Assembly (NCBI GenBank): GCA_964344295.1
Contig: CAYFMR010000004.1
Coordinates: 28,433 to 92,432, forward strand
From: JAAYFJ01 sp964344295
GTDB lineage: Bacteria > Bacillota > Clostridia > Tissierellales > Peptoniphilaceae
DNA: 64,000 nt
Direction: 5' to 3'
Shown here: piece by piece, positions 43,625 to 52,944 of the stretch
How positions within the stretch are numbered: the stretch's first letter is position 1
Layout of the letters: every line of letters starts with the position of its first letter
Notes under the pieces: model-generated
What the model was told of the DNA's origin: nothing
Database searches by the model: none
What the model saw: only the letters and a program-made list of their open reading frames with translations
Program-made: the position numbers and the translations under genes

Positions 43625-43840
43625 ATGGAATCCGTGACCATCACCACCCCTTATATCACCTTAGACGGGTTTTTAAAATTTTCCGGTTGGGTGGATTCCG
43701 GGGCTCACGCCAAGATATTGATCCAAGAAGGCAAAGTTGACGTCAACGGGGAAGTGGAAGTGCGCCGCGGTCGCAAACTCTATGACGGAGATGTAGTGTG
43801 CTATGAAGGTCATGTGGCGAAGGTGGCGTATCTTCCATGA
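43625..43840 (+). CDS. yaaA: S4-domain RNA-binding protein (YaaA/RlbA)
   Basis: A 71-residue protein with one S4 RNA-binding fold (YITLDGFLKFSGWVDSGAHAKILIQEGKVDVNGEVEVRRGRKL). It is almost always encoded between dnaN and recF in Firmicutes and is thought to act in ribosome assembly. It overlaps recF by 4 bases. Confidence 0.94.
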   Translation: MESVTITTPYITLDGFLKFSGWVDSGAHAKILIQEGKVDVNGEVEVRRGRKLYDGDVVCYEGHVAKVAYLP

Positions 43841-44976
43841 CCTTAAAGGACGTAAGGCTAGTCAACTTTCGTTCCTATCCGGCCCTTTCTATGGATCTGC
43901 ATCCAGGGATTAACCTCTTTGTCGGGGCCAATGCCGCCGGCAAAACTAACTTATGCGAAGGCGTTTATATGCTCATGCAGGGTCATAGTTTTCGCACGCG
44001 TAAAATTCGGGAGGTCATATCCTTTTGCAAATCCCAAGCTTATCTTTCAGCCAATATGGAATGGCCGGACTCCTATGATTTTGTGGAATTAAAAATTGAT
44101 TTATACGATAAAAAGACGCTGCGACTAAACGGAGAAGTGGTGGAAGGCCAAAGGCAATACAGAGCCCAAAATCCAGTGGTTCTCTTTACACCTGATGCCC
44201 TGGATTTGATCAAGGGCTCTCCAGGAGGCAGAAGACAGTTTCTCGACGAAATCGCCTTAGCTGTAAATCCTCTCTATGCCAAACATAAAGAGGGTTATGA
44301 CCATATCTTGCGACAACGCAATAACCGGCTGCGTCAAGGGGTTAGTGCTTCGGATAAATTGTTGGAGGTCTATGACGAGCAGTTGATCCAGTTTGGTGTG
44401 CCGATGTTAAAATGGCGTCAAGAACTGGTGGATCGCCTGAACCCTTTGATCCACGAAGAACATATCGGTTTAAGTCGCAAACAGGAAAAGTTACAGCTGT
44501 CTTATGTGAGTTTTTTACGTCCCAAGGGCAACCGAGTGGAACAGGAGTACCGGGAAGCTTTACGTCTTCACCGAGAGGAAGACATCCGCTACCAGATGAC
44601 CACTGTGGGGCCTCACCGGGATGATATGGATTTTATCTTAAACGACCGTGATGCCAAGGTTTACGGTTCTCAAGGGCAACAGCGTTCGGCTGTCTTGTCC
44701 CTGAAGCTGGCCCAGCTGGAAATCCTACGCAAAGGTCATGGGCGCAAGCCGCTTTTGATCTTAGATGATGTGTTTTCAGAGTTGGACCAGAGTCGTAAGG
44801 AACGGTTGATTTTGGCTTTAGAGGATATACAGAGTTTAATTACGACGACGGACGAGAGTTTTTTAAGAGAAGTTAACCATCTCGATTATCGTTGTTATCA
44901 TATTGGTGAGACGAATATCACACGGCTCCCAGGAAGAGAAGGAGGACATTATGGAAAAAAATCCAAGGGTTTATGA
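43837..44976 (+). CDS. recF: DNA replication and repair protein RecF
   Basis: SMC-like ATPase that helps load RecA at gapped DNA. 379 residues; Walker A GANAAGKTNLCEGVYML, signature GSQGQQRSAVLSLKLAQ, Walker B PLLILDDVFSELDQSRKERL. Starts ATGACCTTAAAGGACGTA inside the S4 gene end and overlaps gyrB by 26 bases, so coupling is tight. Confidence 0.97.
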   Translation: MTLKDVRLVNFRSYPALSMDLHPGINLFVGANAAGKTNLCEGVYMLMQGHSFRTRKIREVISFCKSQAYLSANMEWPDSYDFVELKIDLYDKKTLRLNGEVVEGQRQYRAQNPVVLFTPDALDLIKGSPGGRRQFLDEIALAVNPLYAKHKEGYDHILRQRNNRLRQGVSASDKLLEVYDEQLIQFGVPMLKWRQELVDRLNPLIHEEHIGLSRKQEKLQLSYVSFLRPKGNRVEQEYREALRLHREEDIRYQMTTVGPHRDDMDFILNDRDAKVYGSQGQQRSAVLSLKLAQLEILRKGHGRKPLLILDDVFSELDQSRKERLILALEDIQSLITTTDESFLREVNHLDYRCYHIGETNITRLPGREGGHYGKKSKGL

Positions 44977-46870
44977 TGCGGATCAGATCCAGGTCTTAGA
45001 AGGCTTGGAGCCTGTTCGCTTGCGCCCCGGGATGTACATTGGTTCGACGGGAGAAAAAGGATTGCACCATCTCATCTACGAGGTGGTAGATAACAGTATA
45101 GATGAGGCCTTAGCCGGCCAATGCGACTCCATTGAAGTGATCATCCACGAGGACGGTTCCGTCAGTGTGGAAGATAACGGTTCGGGGATTCCTGTATCTC
45201 TTCACAAGAAGACAGGGTTATCCACATTAGAGACCGTACTGACCATCCTTCACGCAGGAGGAAAGTTTAATAACAGCGCTTATAAAGTCTCTGGCGGGTT
45301 ACACGGCGTCGGGGTGTCTGTCGTCAACGCCTTGTCTAGCTGGTTGGAGGCCACCGTCAAACGGGATGGGAAAATTTATCAGATGCGGTTTGAACGGGGA
45401 AAATCCGTTTCGGAACTGATGGAAATCGGCGTAGCAGAAGAGACGGGGACGAAAATTCACTTTATGCCTGACGATGAAATTTTCGACACCTTGATTTTTA
45501 ATTTTCAGACCTTGGAATACCGCTTCCGGGAAATGGCTTTCTTAAACCAAGGGGTGAGCATTCGTCTGGTTGATGAAAGGGAAGACCCGACGAAAGAAGA
45601 ATTATTTAACTATGAAGGGGGCATTGCTTCCTTTGTAGAATACATTAACCGTCACAAGACCCCCATTCATCAAAACGTGATTTACATTGAAGGCACCAGG
45701 GATCAAATTCAGGTTCAGGCGGCTTTACAATATACTAACTCTTTCTCGGAAATGGTTTTACCCTTTGCCAACAACATCCACACAGAGGAAGGTGGTATGC
45801 ACCTGGCAGGATTTCGTTCAGCTCTGACCAGAACGATGAACGACTATGGGCGTAAATACAACATCATCAAAGAAAAAGAAGAAAATTTAAACGGGGATGA
45901 CGTACGAGAAGGTTTAAGTGCTGTCCTCTCTGTCAAATTACCCAACCCTCAATTCGAAGGCCAAACTAAGGCGAAGCTGGGCAACTCCGAAGTCCGAGGT
46001 GTTGTGGATTCGTTGGTCTCTGAACAGTTGGCGGCATTTTTAGAAGAAAATCCGCCGGTGGCCAAAGCGATTTTGGATAAGGCTCTGACGGCGAGAAGAG
46101 CTCGCGAAGCGGCAAAAAAAGCTCGAGAACTGGTGCAAAAAGGCAGGTCCGTACTGGACAATACCCCGCTTCCCGGAAAACTAGCCGATTGCCAGGAAAA
46201 TGACTTAGCCGTCACAGAAATCTTTCTAGTGGAAGGGGATTCTGCGGGAGGCTCTGCCAAAGTGGGACGAGACAACCGTTTCCAAGCCATCTTGCCCTTG
46301 AAAGGGAAGATCATGAACGTGGAAAAGGCGCGGTTGGACCGCATCTTAAACTACGAAGAAATTCGAGCGATGATCACGGCCTTTGGCACGGGAATTGGCG
46401 AAGAGTTTGATATTTCCAAGCTGCGTTATGGTAAAATCATCATCATGACGGATGCCGATGTCGACGGCGCACACATCCGAACACTCTTGTTGACCTTCTT
46501 CTATCGTTATATGAAAGAGCTAATTGAAAATGGTCACGTGTATATTGCCCAACCGCCTCTTTACGGCATTATCAAGGGCACCAAGGTCTTGCAATACTGC
46601 TATGATGATCAAGAGCTGGAAGAGGCCATGAAAGAGCACCGAAAAGACAAGAATATTAAGATTCAACGATACAAAGGTCTTGGGGAAATGAACGCCGATC
46701 AACTGTGGTATACCACGATGGATCCGGAGCATCGCGTGTTATTGCAAGTCACCATGGACGAAACGTTGGCTACGGGTGAGGTCTTCACCACGCTTATGGG
46801 CGAAAAAGTGGAGCCTCGTCGCGAATTTATAGAGCAAAATGCCCGCTACGTGAGAAATTTAGACGTCTAG
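44951..46870 (+). CDS. gyrB: DNA gyrase subunit B
   Basis: ATPase subunit of gyrase, introducing negative supercoils with GyrA. Start ATG 44951 (MEKNPRVYDA) is set by AAGGAGG ahead of it; the frame is open further upstream inside recF. 639 residues: GHKL ATPase (EVVDNSIDEAL, VEDNGSGIPV, GGLHGVGVSVVNALS), transducer, and TOPRIM with EGDSAGGSAK and MTDADVDGAHI. A perfect DnaA box TTATCCACA occurs at 45218-45226 within the coding sequence. Confidence 0.99.
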   Translation: MEKNPRVYDADQIQVLEGLEPVRLRPGMYIGSTGEKGLHHLIYEVVDNSIDEALAGQCDSIEVIIHEDGSVSVEDNGSGIPVSLHKKTGLSTLETVLTILHAGGKFNNSAYKVSGGLHGVGVSVVNALSSWLEATVKRDGKIYQMRFERGKSVSELMEIGVAEETGTKIHFMPDDEIFDTLIFNFQTLEYRFREMAFLNQGVSIRLVDEREDPTKEELFNYEGGIASFVEYINRHKTPIHQNVIYIEGTRDQIQVQAALQYTNSFSEMVLPFANNIHTEEGGMHLAGFRSALTRTMNDYGRKYNIIKEKEENLNGDDVREGLSAVLSVKLPNPQFEGQTKAKLGNSEVRGVVDSLVSEQLAAFLEENPPVAKAILDKALTARRAREAAKKARELVQKGRSVLDNTPLPGKLADCQENDLAVTEIFLVEGDSAGGSAKVGRDNRFQAILPLKGKIMNVEKARLDRILNYEEIRAMITAFGTGIGEEFDISKLRYGKIIIMTDADVDGAHIRTLLLTFFYRYMKELIENGHVYIAQPPLYGIIKGTKVLQYCYDDQELEEAMKEHRKDKNIKIQRYKGLGEMNADQLWYTTMDPEHRVLLQVTMDETLATGEVFTTLMGEKVEPRREFIEQNARYVRNLDV

Positions 46871-46880
46871 GGGGGAGTAT

Positions 46881-49304
46881 ATGGATCACTTAGATAAAGA
46901 AATTATCGTCGAAAAAGACATCGAAAAGGAGATGCAAGAATCCTACCTGGAATATGCCATGTCCGTCATCGTCAGCAGGGCTCTCCCTGATGTGCGAGAC
47001 GGGCTAAAGCCGGTGCACCGCCGTATCATCTATGGGATGCACCAACTAGGTATTACTCCGGATAAACCTTATCGAAAATCGGCGAAATTGGTCGGGGACG
47101 TCATGGGGTCATTTCACCCCCATGGGGACTCGGCGATTTACGATGCCGTTGTCCGTATGGCGCAAGATTTTTCTACCCGCTATCCCTTAGCGGATGGCCA
47201 AGGTAACTTTGGTTCCATTGACGGAGACGGAGCAGCGGCCATGCGTTATACGGAATTGCGCATGAGCAAACTAACCCAAGAAATGCTACGGGATATTCAA
47301 AAGGAAACGGTGGATTTCCAACCAAACTTCGATGAAAGTGAAATGGAACCCACTGTGTTGCCCTCTCGCTTTCCTAATTTGCTGGTCAACGGTTCCTCGG
47401 GGATCGCTGTGGGGATGGCCACGAATATGGCACCTCACAATTTAAGGGAAGTCATCGCCGGTATTAACGCTACCATTGACAATCCGGATATCACCATTGA
47501 CGAATTGGCGGATATCATCAAGGGACCGGACTTTCCTACAGGAGGCAAAATCATGGGTAAGGCGCCCATTATGGAAGCCTATAAGACCGGTCGCGGACGA
47601 GTGATCATCCGTGCTGAAGCGGAAATTGAGGAAGTGAAAAACCGTCATCGTATCGTGGTATCGGAAATCCCCTATCAAGTCAATAAATCCAACATGATCA
47701 TTAAAATTGCCGAATTGGTCAGGGATAAACGCATTGAGGGCATTTCGGATTTGCGGGATGAATCAGACCGTAAAGGGATGCGCATCGTCATCGAACTAAA
47801 ACGAGATGCCAATCCACAAGTGGTTTTAAATCAACTGTATAAATTCACGCAAATGCAGGTCACTTTCGGGATCATCAACCTGGCATTGGTGGATGGAGTA
47901 CCCCAAGTCTTAAACCTGCGTCAACTCATTGACTACTACTTAGATCATCAAGTGGAAGTCATTACCCGAAGAACCCAATTCGATTTAAAAAAAGCGGAAG
48001 ACCGGGCTCACATCATCGAAGGACTTCTCATCGCCTTAGATCATATTGATGAGATCATCAAGATTTTGCGCACCTCCGATGACGACGCGGAAAGTAAGCG
48101 GCGATTCACAGAAAAATTCGGACTCTCCGATGCGCAAGGCCAAGCCATCCTCGTAATGCAACTGCGTCGTTTGCAACGCTTGGAAAAACATAAATTGGAA
48201 GATGAATATCAAGCATTGCAAGAGGAAATTCACCGTTTAAAAGAGATATTGGAAGACGGCGATGTGCTTTTAAACCTGATCAAAACTGAGTTGAACGAAA
48301 TCAAAGATAAATATGGAGACATGCGCCGTACTCGCGTGGTTCCCGCTGAGTCAGAAATCAATCTAGAGGACATGATCCCCAAAGAAGACGTGGTCATTAC
48401 CTTGACACGCTCCGGCTACATTAAACGTATGCCGGAAGGGACCTACCGTCCGCAAAGGCGAGGCGGTCGTGGAGTGACGGCCCTGACGACCAAAGAAGAG
48501 GATATGGTGGAACAGATCTTCATCACCAACACCCACGACACCATTCTTCATTTCACCAATACGGGTCGGGTCTTTGCCCTCAAAGCCTATGAAGTGCCGG
48601 AAGGCAGTCGCACGGCAAGGGGTATGGCTATTGTGAATCTGTTGAATTTAAAACCGGATGAATACGTCACCTCCATTATTCCCTTAGATGGAGATGTGGA
48701 GGAAAAAGACGCTCTCATCATGGTCACTAACACCGGTATCGTGAAAAAGACATTGGTGGAAGAATTTGCCAACATTCGCAAGTCGGGGATTATCGGCATG
48801 AATTTGCGAGAGGATGAACACTTAATCAAAGTGCGCCACCTGCAACAGGACGAAGACATCATCATCGTCAGCCAAAAAGGCCGAGCCATCCGCTTTAACA
48901 CAGACCAAGTCAGACCTATGGGCCGCAGCGCTCGAGGTATTATAGGTATGAGTCTGGAAGAAGGCGACCGAGTCGTGGATGTGGATTTGGCTCAAGATGA
49001 GGCGTATTTGCTGGTCGTCTCTGAAATGGGCTATGGCAAGTTGACACCGCTAGAAGAATATAGAAGCCAAAGTCGCGGTGGTAAGGGCATGCTCACCTAC
49101 ACCATTCGCGAAAAAACAGGTGAGCTAGTGGGTGCGAAAGTACTCACGTTGCAAGATGAGGTCATGGTGATTAACAGCCAAGGCATTATCATCCGCATTG
49201 CTGCGTCAGAGATTTCCGTGATGGGTCGCACGACGATGGGCGTAAAGATTATGTCCATGAAAGACGCTAAGGTTGTCAGTGTGGCCAAGTATCAAGAAGA
49301 CTAA
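46881..49304 (+). CDS. gyrA: DNA gyrase subunit A
   Basis: DNA-cleaving subunit of gyrase; 807 residues. SYLEYAMSVIVSRALPDVRDGLKPVHRR opens the winged-helix core. The quinolone-determining segment is PHGDSAIYDAVVRMAQ, with the wild-type-like Ser replaced by the GDSAIYD form usual in sensitive strains. The catalytic Tyr is in AAAMRYTELRMSK, and the C-terminal beta-pinwheel has the GyrA-box QRRGGRG. It lies 10 bases after gyrB, with no terminator before the rsbV-like gene. Confidence 0.99.
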   Translation: MDHLDKEIIVEKDIEKEMQESYLEYAMSVIVSRALPDVRDGLKPVHRRIIYGMHQLGITPDKPYRKSAKLVGDVMGSFHPHGDSAIYDAVVRMAQDFSTRYPLADGQGNFGSIDGDGAAAMRYTELRMSKLTQEMLRDIQKETVDFQPNFDESEMEPTVLPSRFPNLLVNGSSGIAVGMATNMAPHNLREVIAGINATIDNPDITIDELADIIKGPDFPTGGKIMGKAPIMEAYKTGRGRVIIRAEAEIEEVKNRHRIVVSEIPYQVNKSNMIIKIAELVRDKRIEGISDLRDESDRKGMRIVIELKRDANPQVVLNQLYKFTQMQVTFGIINLALVDGVPQVLNLRQLIDYYLDHQVEVITRRTQFDLKKAEDRAHIIEGLLIALDHIDEIIKILRTSDDDAESKRRFTEKFGLSDAQGQAILVMQLRRLQRLEKHKLEDEYQALQEEIHRLKEILEDGDVLLNLIKTELNEIKDKYGDMRRTRVVPAESEINLEDMIPKEDVVITLTRSGYIKRMPEGTYRPQRRGGRGVTALTTKEEDMVEQIFITNTHDTILHFTNTGRVFALKAYEVPEGSRTARGMAIVNLLNLKPDEYVTSIIPLDGDVEEKDALIMVTNTGIVKKTLVEEFANIRKSGIIGMNLREDEHLIKVRHLQQDEDIIIVSQKGRAIRFNTDQVRPMGRSARGIIGMSLEEGDRVVDVDLAQDEAYLLVVSEMGYGKLTPLEEYRSQSRGGKGMLTYTIREKTGELVGAKVLTLQDEVMVINSQGIIIRIAASEISVMGRTTMGVKIMSMKDAKVVSVAKYQED

Positions 49305-49352
49305 CAGGAATAGCGAGTTCTCGCGCCGGTGGGATACCAAAGGAGGATAGGA

Positions 49353-49682
49353 ATGAACTTAGAAATCAACATGACAGGAGAGTCCACAAAAGATGTCCAC
49401 GTCGAGCTAGTAGGAGAGCTGGATATTTTCTCCTCTCCCGAATTGAAGAAAAGATGCAAGAAAATCCTGGACCAGGGAGACGACGTCACCTTTACCATTG
49501 ACTGCCGTCAGTTGATATACGTTGACTCAACGGGATTGGGCGTATTTATGTACTTGGTCAGTGCCATGCAAGATGCCAAGGAAAACCTCAAACTCATCCA
49601 CGTGAGAAAAAATGTAGCCAAGCTTTTTTTCATCACGAAGATGGACCAATTTCTCAGTCTCGAGGTGATGGAAGATGAATAA
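49353..49682 (+). CDS. rsbV: anti-sigma factor antagonist (STAS), RsbV-like
   Basis: A 109-residue single STAS domain. The phosphorylatable serine is in YVDSTGLGVFMYL; unphosphorylated, such proteins bind the RsbW/SpoIIAB kinase and free the sigma factor. Start ATG 49353 has AAGGAGG six bases ahead (49329 has none). It overlaps the next gene by 8 bases. The rsbV-rsbW-sigB order directly after gyrA is what I recall from C. difficile. Confidence 0.9.
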   Translation: MNLEINMTGESTKDVHVELVGELDIFSSPELKKRCKKILDQGDDVTFTIDCRQLIYVDSTGLGVFMYLVSAMQDAKENLKLIHVRKNVAKLFFITKMDQFLSLEVMEDE

Positions 49683-50040
49683 TCGGATTACACTGACGAT
49701 TCCGGGCGACCACCGTTACTTATCCACCTTACGGCTGGCCACTGCCGCAGCGGTATCCACCTTAGAGATGGGAGTCGATGACGTGGAGGACGTCAAGGTA
49801 GCTGTGTCAGAAGCGGCGCTACAAATCCTTCACCACCATCCTCAGATGGTAACCATGACGCTGGAATTGGAACCGGCGGAAGTGAAGGCTACGATGGTAG
49901 GAGTGGAGCCACAAAGGGTGGAATCGGAAGGATCCATGGACTTGGACATGGGACGGATGATTTTGGAAAGTCTCATGGACGAGGTGACCATGAAACCCGA
50001 GCAGATCATGTTCCGCAAGGTGATGGAACATGATGGATAA
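49675..50040 (+). CDS. RsbW/SpoIIAB-like anti-sigma factor, degenerate ATPase
   Basis: A 121-residue protein in the rsbW position. The GHKL fold is still readable: EDVKVAVSEAALQIL corresponds to the N-box (usual form D/E-x-K-x-A-V-S-E-A-x-x-N) and MGRMILESLMDEV to the last helix. The N-box Asn that holds Mg-ATP is Gln or Ile here, and the glycine loops between the two elements are missing; the chain is also shorter than the usual 140-160. It may bind partner proteins without kinase activity. It overlaps both rsbV (8 bases) and the sigma gene (11 bases). Confidence 0.75.
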   Translation: MNNRITLTIPGDHRYLSTLRLATAAAVSTLEMGVDDVEDVKVAVSEAALQILHHHPQMVTMTLELEPAEVKATMVGVEPQRVESEGSMDLDMGRMILESLMDEVTMKPEQIMFRKVMEHDG

Positions 50041-50821
50041 GGAAACGTACTATCGCTTGGGACGCAAATTGGACAAGGCGGAGGTCAAAGAGCTCTTCGA
50101 ATACTTGGAAGAGACGGGTAACCGTGAGGTTCGCGATATTTTAATTGAGGAACACCTCTATATTGCTGAAATCTTGGCCAAGAAGTATATTAATCGAGGC
50201 ATTGACTATGAGGACATCTTTCAAGTGGCCTCATTAGGCCTCATTTACGCCGTAGACCGCTTTGATACCAGCAAGGGCTTTGAATTTTCAAGCTTTGCCA
50301 CGCCAACCATTATTGGGGAAATCAAAAAATATTTTCGCGATAAAGGGTGGACCATCCGCGTTCCCCGGCGTATTCAGGAGCTTTCAAAAAAAATCAACAA
50401 TGCCAAAATCCAATTAGCTCAGGAATTGCAACGTTCTCCCACTGTGGTGGACATTGCCGATTACTTAGGGGTCACCCCCGAAGAGGTTTTAGAGAGCATG
50501 GAAGCTAGCAAAGTCTATGCGCCCCAGAGTTTAGATGTGGTCTACGGTTCCGGTTCGGAAGACAAAGAAGTGAACTTGGCTGACATCATCGGAGAAGATG
50601 ATATTACCTTTGAAGAAATAGAAAATAGTGACTTTATCCGCCATGCCATGGAAAAGCTCAATGATGTGGAAAAGACTATTATCATCGATCGATACTTTCA
50701 TAAAAAGACCCAAGTGGCTATCGCTAAAGAATTGGAGATTAGCCAAATGACGGTATCTCGTATCGAAAAGAAAGTGCTGGAAAAAATGCGCAAGGAAGTA
50801 GAAAGAACTGCCATCGACTAA
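50030..50821 (+). CDS. sigB: RNA polymerase sigma factor, SigB/SigF/SigG family
   Basis: A 263-residue sigma-70 group 3 factor. Region 2 has DIFQVASLGLIYAVDRFDTSKGFEFSSFATPTIIGEIKKYFRD. Region 3 has RVPRRIQELSKKI and RSPTVVDIADYLGVTPEEVLE. Region 4 ends SQMTVSRIEKKVLEKMR. Linkage to rsbV and an rsbW-like gene indicates a partner-switching stress (SigB-like) sigma; a sporulation SigF role cannot be ruled out, but no spoIIA-type context or other sporulation genes appear. Start is either of two ATGs (50030, 50033). Confidence 0.9.
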   Translation: MMDKETYYRLGRKLDKAEVKELFEYLEETGNREVRDILIEEHLYIAEILAKKYINRGIDYEDIFQVASLGLIYAVDRFDTSKGFEFSSFATPTIIGEIKKYFRDKGWTIRVPRRIQELSKKINNAKIQLAQELQRSPTVVDIADYLGVTPEEVLESMEASKVYAPQSLDVVYGSGSEDKEVNLADIIGEDDITFEEIENSDFIRHAMEKLNDVEKTIIIDRYFHKKTQVAIAKELEISQMTVSRIEKKVLEKMRKEVERTAID

Positions 50822-50836
50822 AAGGAGGAAGGAGCC

Positions 50837-51454
50837 ATGAAAAATAAAGTGATCCTATGGATCAAGAAAGTGACTCATGTCGTGGAACTGCTTTTGTGCA
50901 TTATCATTGGCATTGGCATCTTGGCGTGTATTCCTGGGCTATTTCGTTATTTATGGTCCATTTTTACCGCCACCCCGGCCATGAGCTTCACTCACTTTCA
51001 AGAATTTTTGAACAATATCTTGATCTTGGTCGTGGGTGTCGAATTCATCATCATGCTGATCACTCACGGCAACGAAAACATCTTGGGGCTGGTGCTGTTT
51101 GTGATTGCCCGTAAAATGCTGATCTACAGCCACTCTATGATAGACTTGATCATGGGTACACTCTCCATTGCCATGGTCTTTGCGGTGATGAAATACTTAA
51201 CTAACCCGGAATCACCTCATATCAGCGAAGGGAATATCTTTTCCGCGGCTATTCCCGTTGGTATCATTAACGAGCGCAAGGGGATGAACTTGCCGGAAAG
51301 CGAACGCACCTTGGGCGGGTTGGTTTACATGTTTGCCAAGCAGCAAGACCTGCCCATAACGGATGGGCTGAGCTTCAAAGTCGACGGCTATGAGTTGACC
51401 GTCATCAAGGTGGTTAACGGGGTCATCGAGCAAGTAAAAATAGAAGATCACTAA
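50837..51454 (+). CDS. PsiE-like membrane protein with C-terminal transporter-associated domain
   Basis: 205 residues. The N-terminal 120 hold four hydrophobic helices like the phosphate-starvation-inducible PsiE family (VVELLLCIIIGIGILACIPGL, NILILVVGVEFIIMLI). The last 75 (TLGGLVYMFAKQQDLPITDGLSFKVDGYELTVIKV) resemble the CorC/TrkA-C-like ligand domain found on ion transporters and haemolysin-like proteins. It starts 15 bases after sigB behind AAGGAGG, so it may be read with that operon. Function unknown. Confidence 0.75.
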   Translation: MKNKVILWIKKVTHVVELLLCIIIGIGILACIPGLFRYLWSIFTATPAMSFTHFQEFLNNILILVVGVEFIIMLITHGNENILGLVLFVIARKMLIYSHSMIDLIMGTLSIAMVFAVMKYLTNPESPHISEGNIFSAAIPVGIINERKGMNLPESERTLGGLVYMFAKQQDLPITDGLSFKVDGYELTVIKVVNGVIEQVKIEDH

Positions 51455-51478
51455 ACGAAACAGAAAAGGAGTTTTGTC

Positions 51479-52375
51479 ATGAAAAAACGTATTCTCTGGG
51501 CCTTAGCCCTTGTATTGATCTTATCCTCCGTGGTATGGGCCCAAGAGGCACTACCCTCTCCTCAACAAGTAAAATTAAATGGAGAAAAAGTGGCCATTGC
51601 AGCCTATAACATCGAAGATGAAAATTATTTCCGCCTCAGGGACTTAGCCGCTGTCTTAAAAGAGACCTCTGGCAAATTCAACGTGGTCTATTCTGATACC
51701 AACCAAGCGGTGACCATCTTTGCGAAAGAAGATTACACCGGAGATGATAAAGCGTTGGCCAGCTTAGAACCAGGTATCCAGGAAGCTGTTATTTCCACGC
51801 ATAAACTCATGCTGGGTGCTGACGAATTGCACTTGAAAGCGTATAACGTCAACGGTAACAACTTCTATCGTTTGCGAGACTTGGCAGGGGTTTTAGACTT
51901 TAACGTGGATTATGATGCAGTTACCAATGCCGTGTTGATCACCACAGCTTATACGGATAAAGTGCCTGTACTCGTCAATGACAAAGACGATGAAGGGAAA
52001 CTAACCTTTACAACGAAACCCTTAGTCGTAGAAAAGAAGGCCCTAGAAGATCTGGATATTGAAGCGGCTTTGAAAGAAGCACCAAAAGATCATCCCTTGG
52101 AGGAATACAAGTGGACGTTGCGAGCTGAAAAGGGTGAACTGGAAATTAACTTTGATGCCAAAACCCAAGGTATCTATGAGCTCCACGCTACCATCACCCA
52201 AGAGGGGATGCGCGACGAACGCGTCACCATCAAAGACGGCGTCATCACCCAAGACGCGCTGCGTAGTACCTCTGCTGACTTACAAAAACCATTTACCGTT
52301 GTGGTACAAGGTTTAGACGTGATTCATCCGAAAGCACCACTATTGACCTTGGTAGAATATAACGTAGGAAAATAG
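51479..52375 (+). CDS. secreted copper-amine-oxidase-N-like (stalk) protein
   Basis: A 298-residue exported protein. The signal peptide (KKRILWALALVLILSSVVWAQ) is cut near residue 22. Two stalk repeats follow, around residues 45-75 and 120-150, with cores YNIEDENYFRLRDLAAVL and YNVNGNNFYRLRDLAGVL, the copper amine oxidase N-terminal fold that serves as a cell-surface scaffold in clostridia. The C-terminal 140 residues form a beta-rich domain unlike a known enzyme. Located 24 bases after the PsiE-like gene. Confidence 0.82.
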   Translation: MKKRILWALALVLILSSVVWAQEALPSPQQVKLNGEKVAIAAYNIEDENYFRLRDLAAVLKETSGKFNVVYSDTNQAVTIFAKEDYTGDDKALASLEPGIQEAVISTHKLMLGADELHLKAYNVNGNNFYRLRDLAGVLDFNVDYDAVTNAVLITTAYTDKVPVLVNDKDDEGKLTFTTKPLVVEKKALEDLDIEAALKEAPKDHPLEEYKWTLRAEKGELEINFDAKTQGIYELHATITQEGMRDERVTIKDGVITQDALRSTSADLQKPFTVVVQGLDVIHPKAPLLTLVEYNVGK

Positions 52376-52383
52376 GTGAGAAT

Positions 52384-52944
52384 GTGAAGATTCTGGACTT
52401 TTTATTACACCAGGCCATCGATCCTCAAAGTCAGTTACCGGCTTTGGCTTCTCTTTCCCATTGGGAGCCGGCTTTGCGTCGTCAATGGAACAAGGCAAGC
52501 CACTGGATGTTAGTGGCCTGGAACCAAGAGGCTTGCCCCATTGGTGAAAAAATGGGGGAACGCTGTGAAGACCCCAACTCTCCAGAGTTGAAATTCTATC
52601 GCGGTGAGACCACCGCAGAAGCTTTGGAAGCTCTGTTGGATGTGGGGGAAGGTCCGCGTTTGCCCTTTTATCAACTCCACCTCTTCGGTGCTCATGAGCC
52701 CTTGTTGTTCTCCGACATGTACGGAGGTCATCTGGTCATCTGGGCTGAAGACGATGAGGTGGAAGCCATTCGTGAAGAAATGGAGCCTCATGAAGCTTAT
52801 CGAGATGTGCTGATTTCGGAAATACCAGAAACGGTGGACGTGAACAAAGCAGAAATGGATATGCTGGCGGCCGAGTTAGAACGCCTCTTGGCGGAATTCG
52901 GCGAAGAAGGCCTTTACCACGAAGAGCCGGGCGAAACCCAATGA
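52384..52944 (+). CDS. hypothetical acidic protein, 186 aa
   Basis: No family recognised. Starts at GTG 52384 behind GGTGAG and overlaps the nucleosidase gene by 4 bases, so it is expressed with it. The chain is soluble and acidic (rich in Glu in the last 60 residues). A Trp-rich opening (SHWEPALRRQWNKASHWMLVAW) and a CPIGEKMGERC segment with paired Cys stand out. The overlap suggests a functional link to nucleoside or adenosyl chemistry but does not prove it. Confidence 0.7.
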   Translation: MKILDFLLHQAIDPQSQLPALASLSHWEPALRRQWNKASHWMLVAWNQEACPIGEKMGERCEDPNSPELKFYRGETTAEALEALLDVGEGPRLPFYQLHLFGAHEPLLFSDMYGGHLVIWAEDDEVEAIREEMEPHEAYRDVLISEIPETVDVNKAEMDMLAAELERLLAEFGEEGLYHEEPGETQ

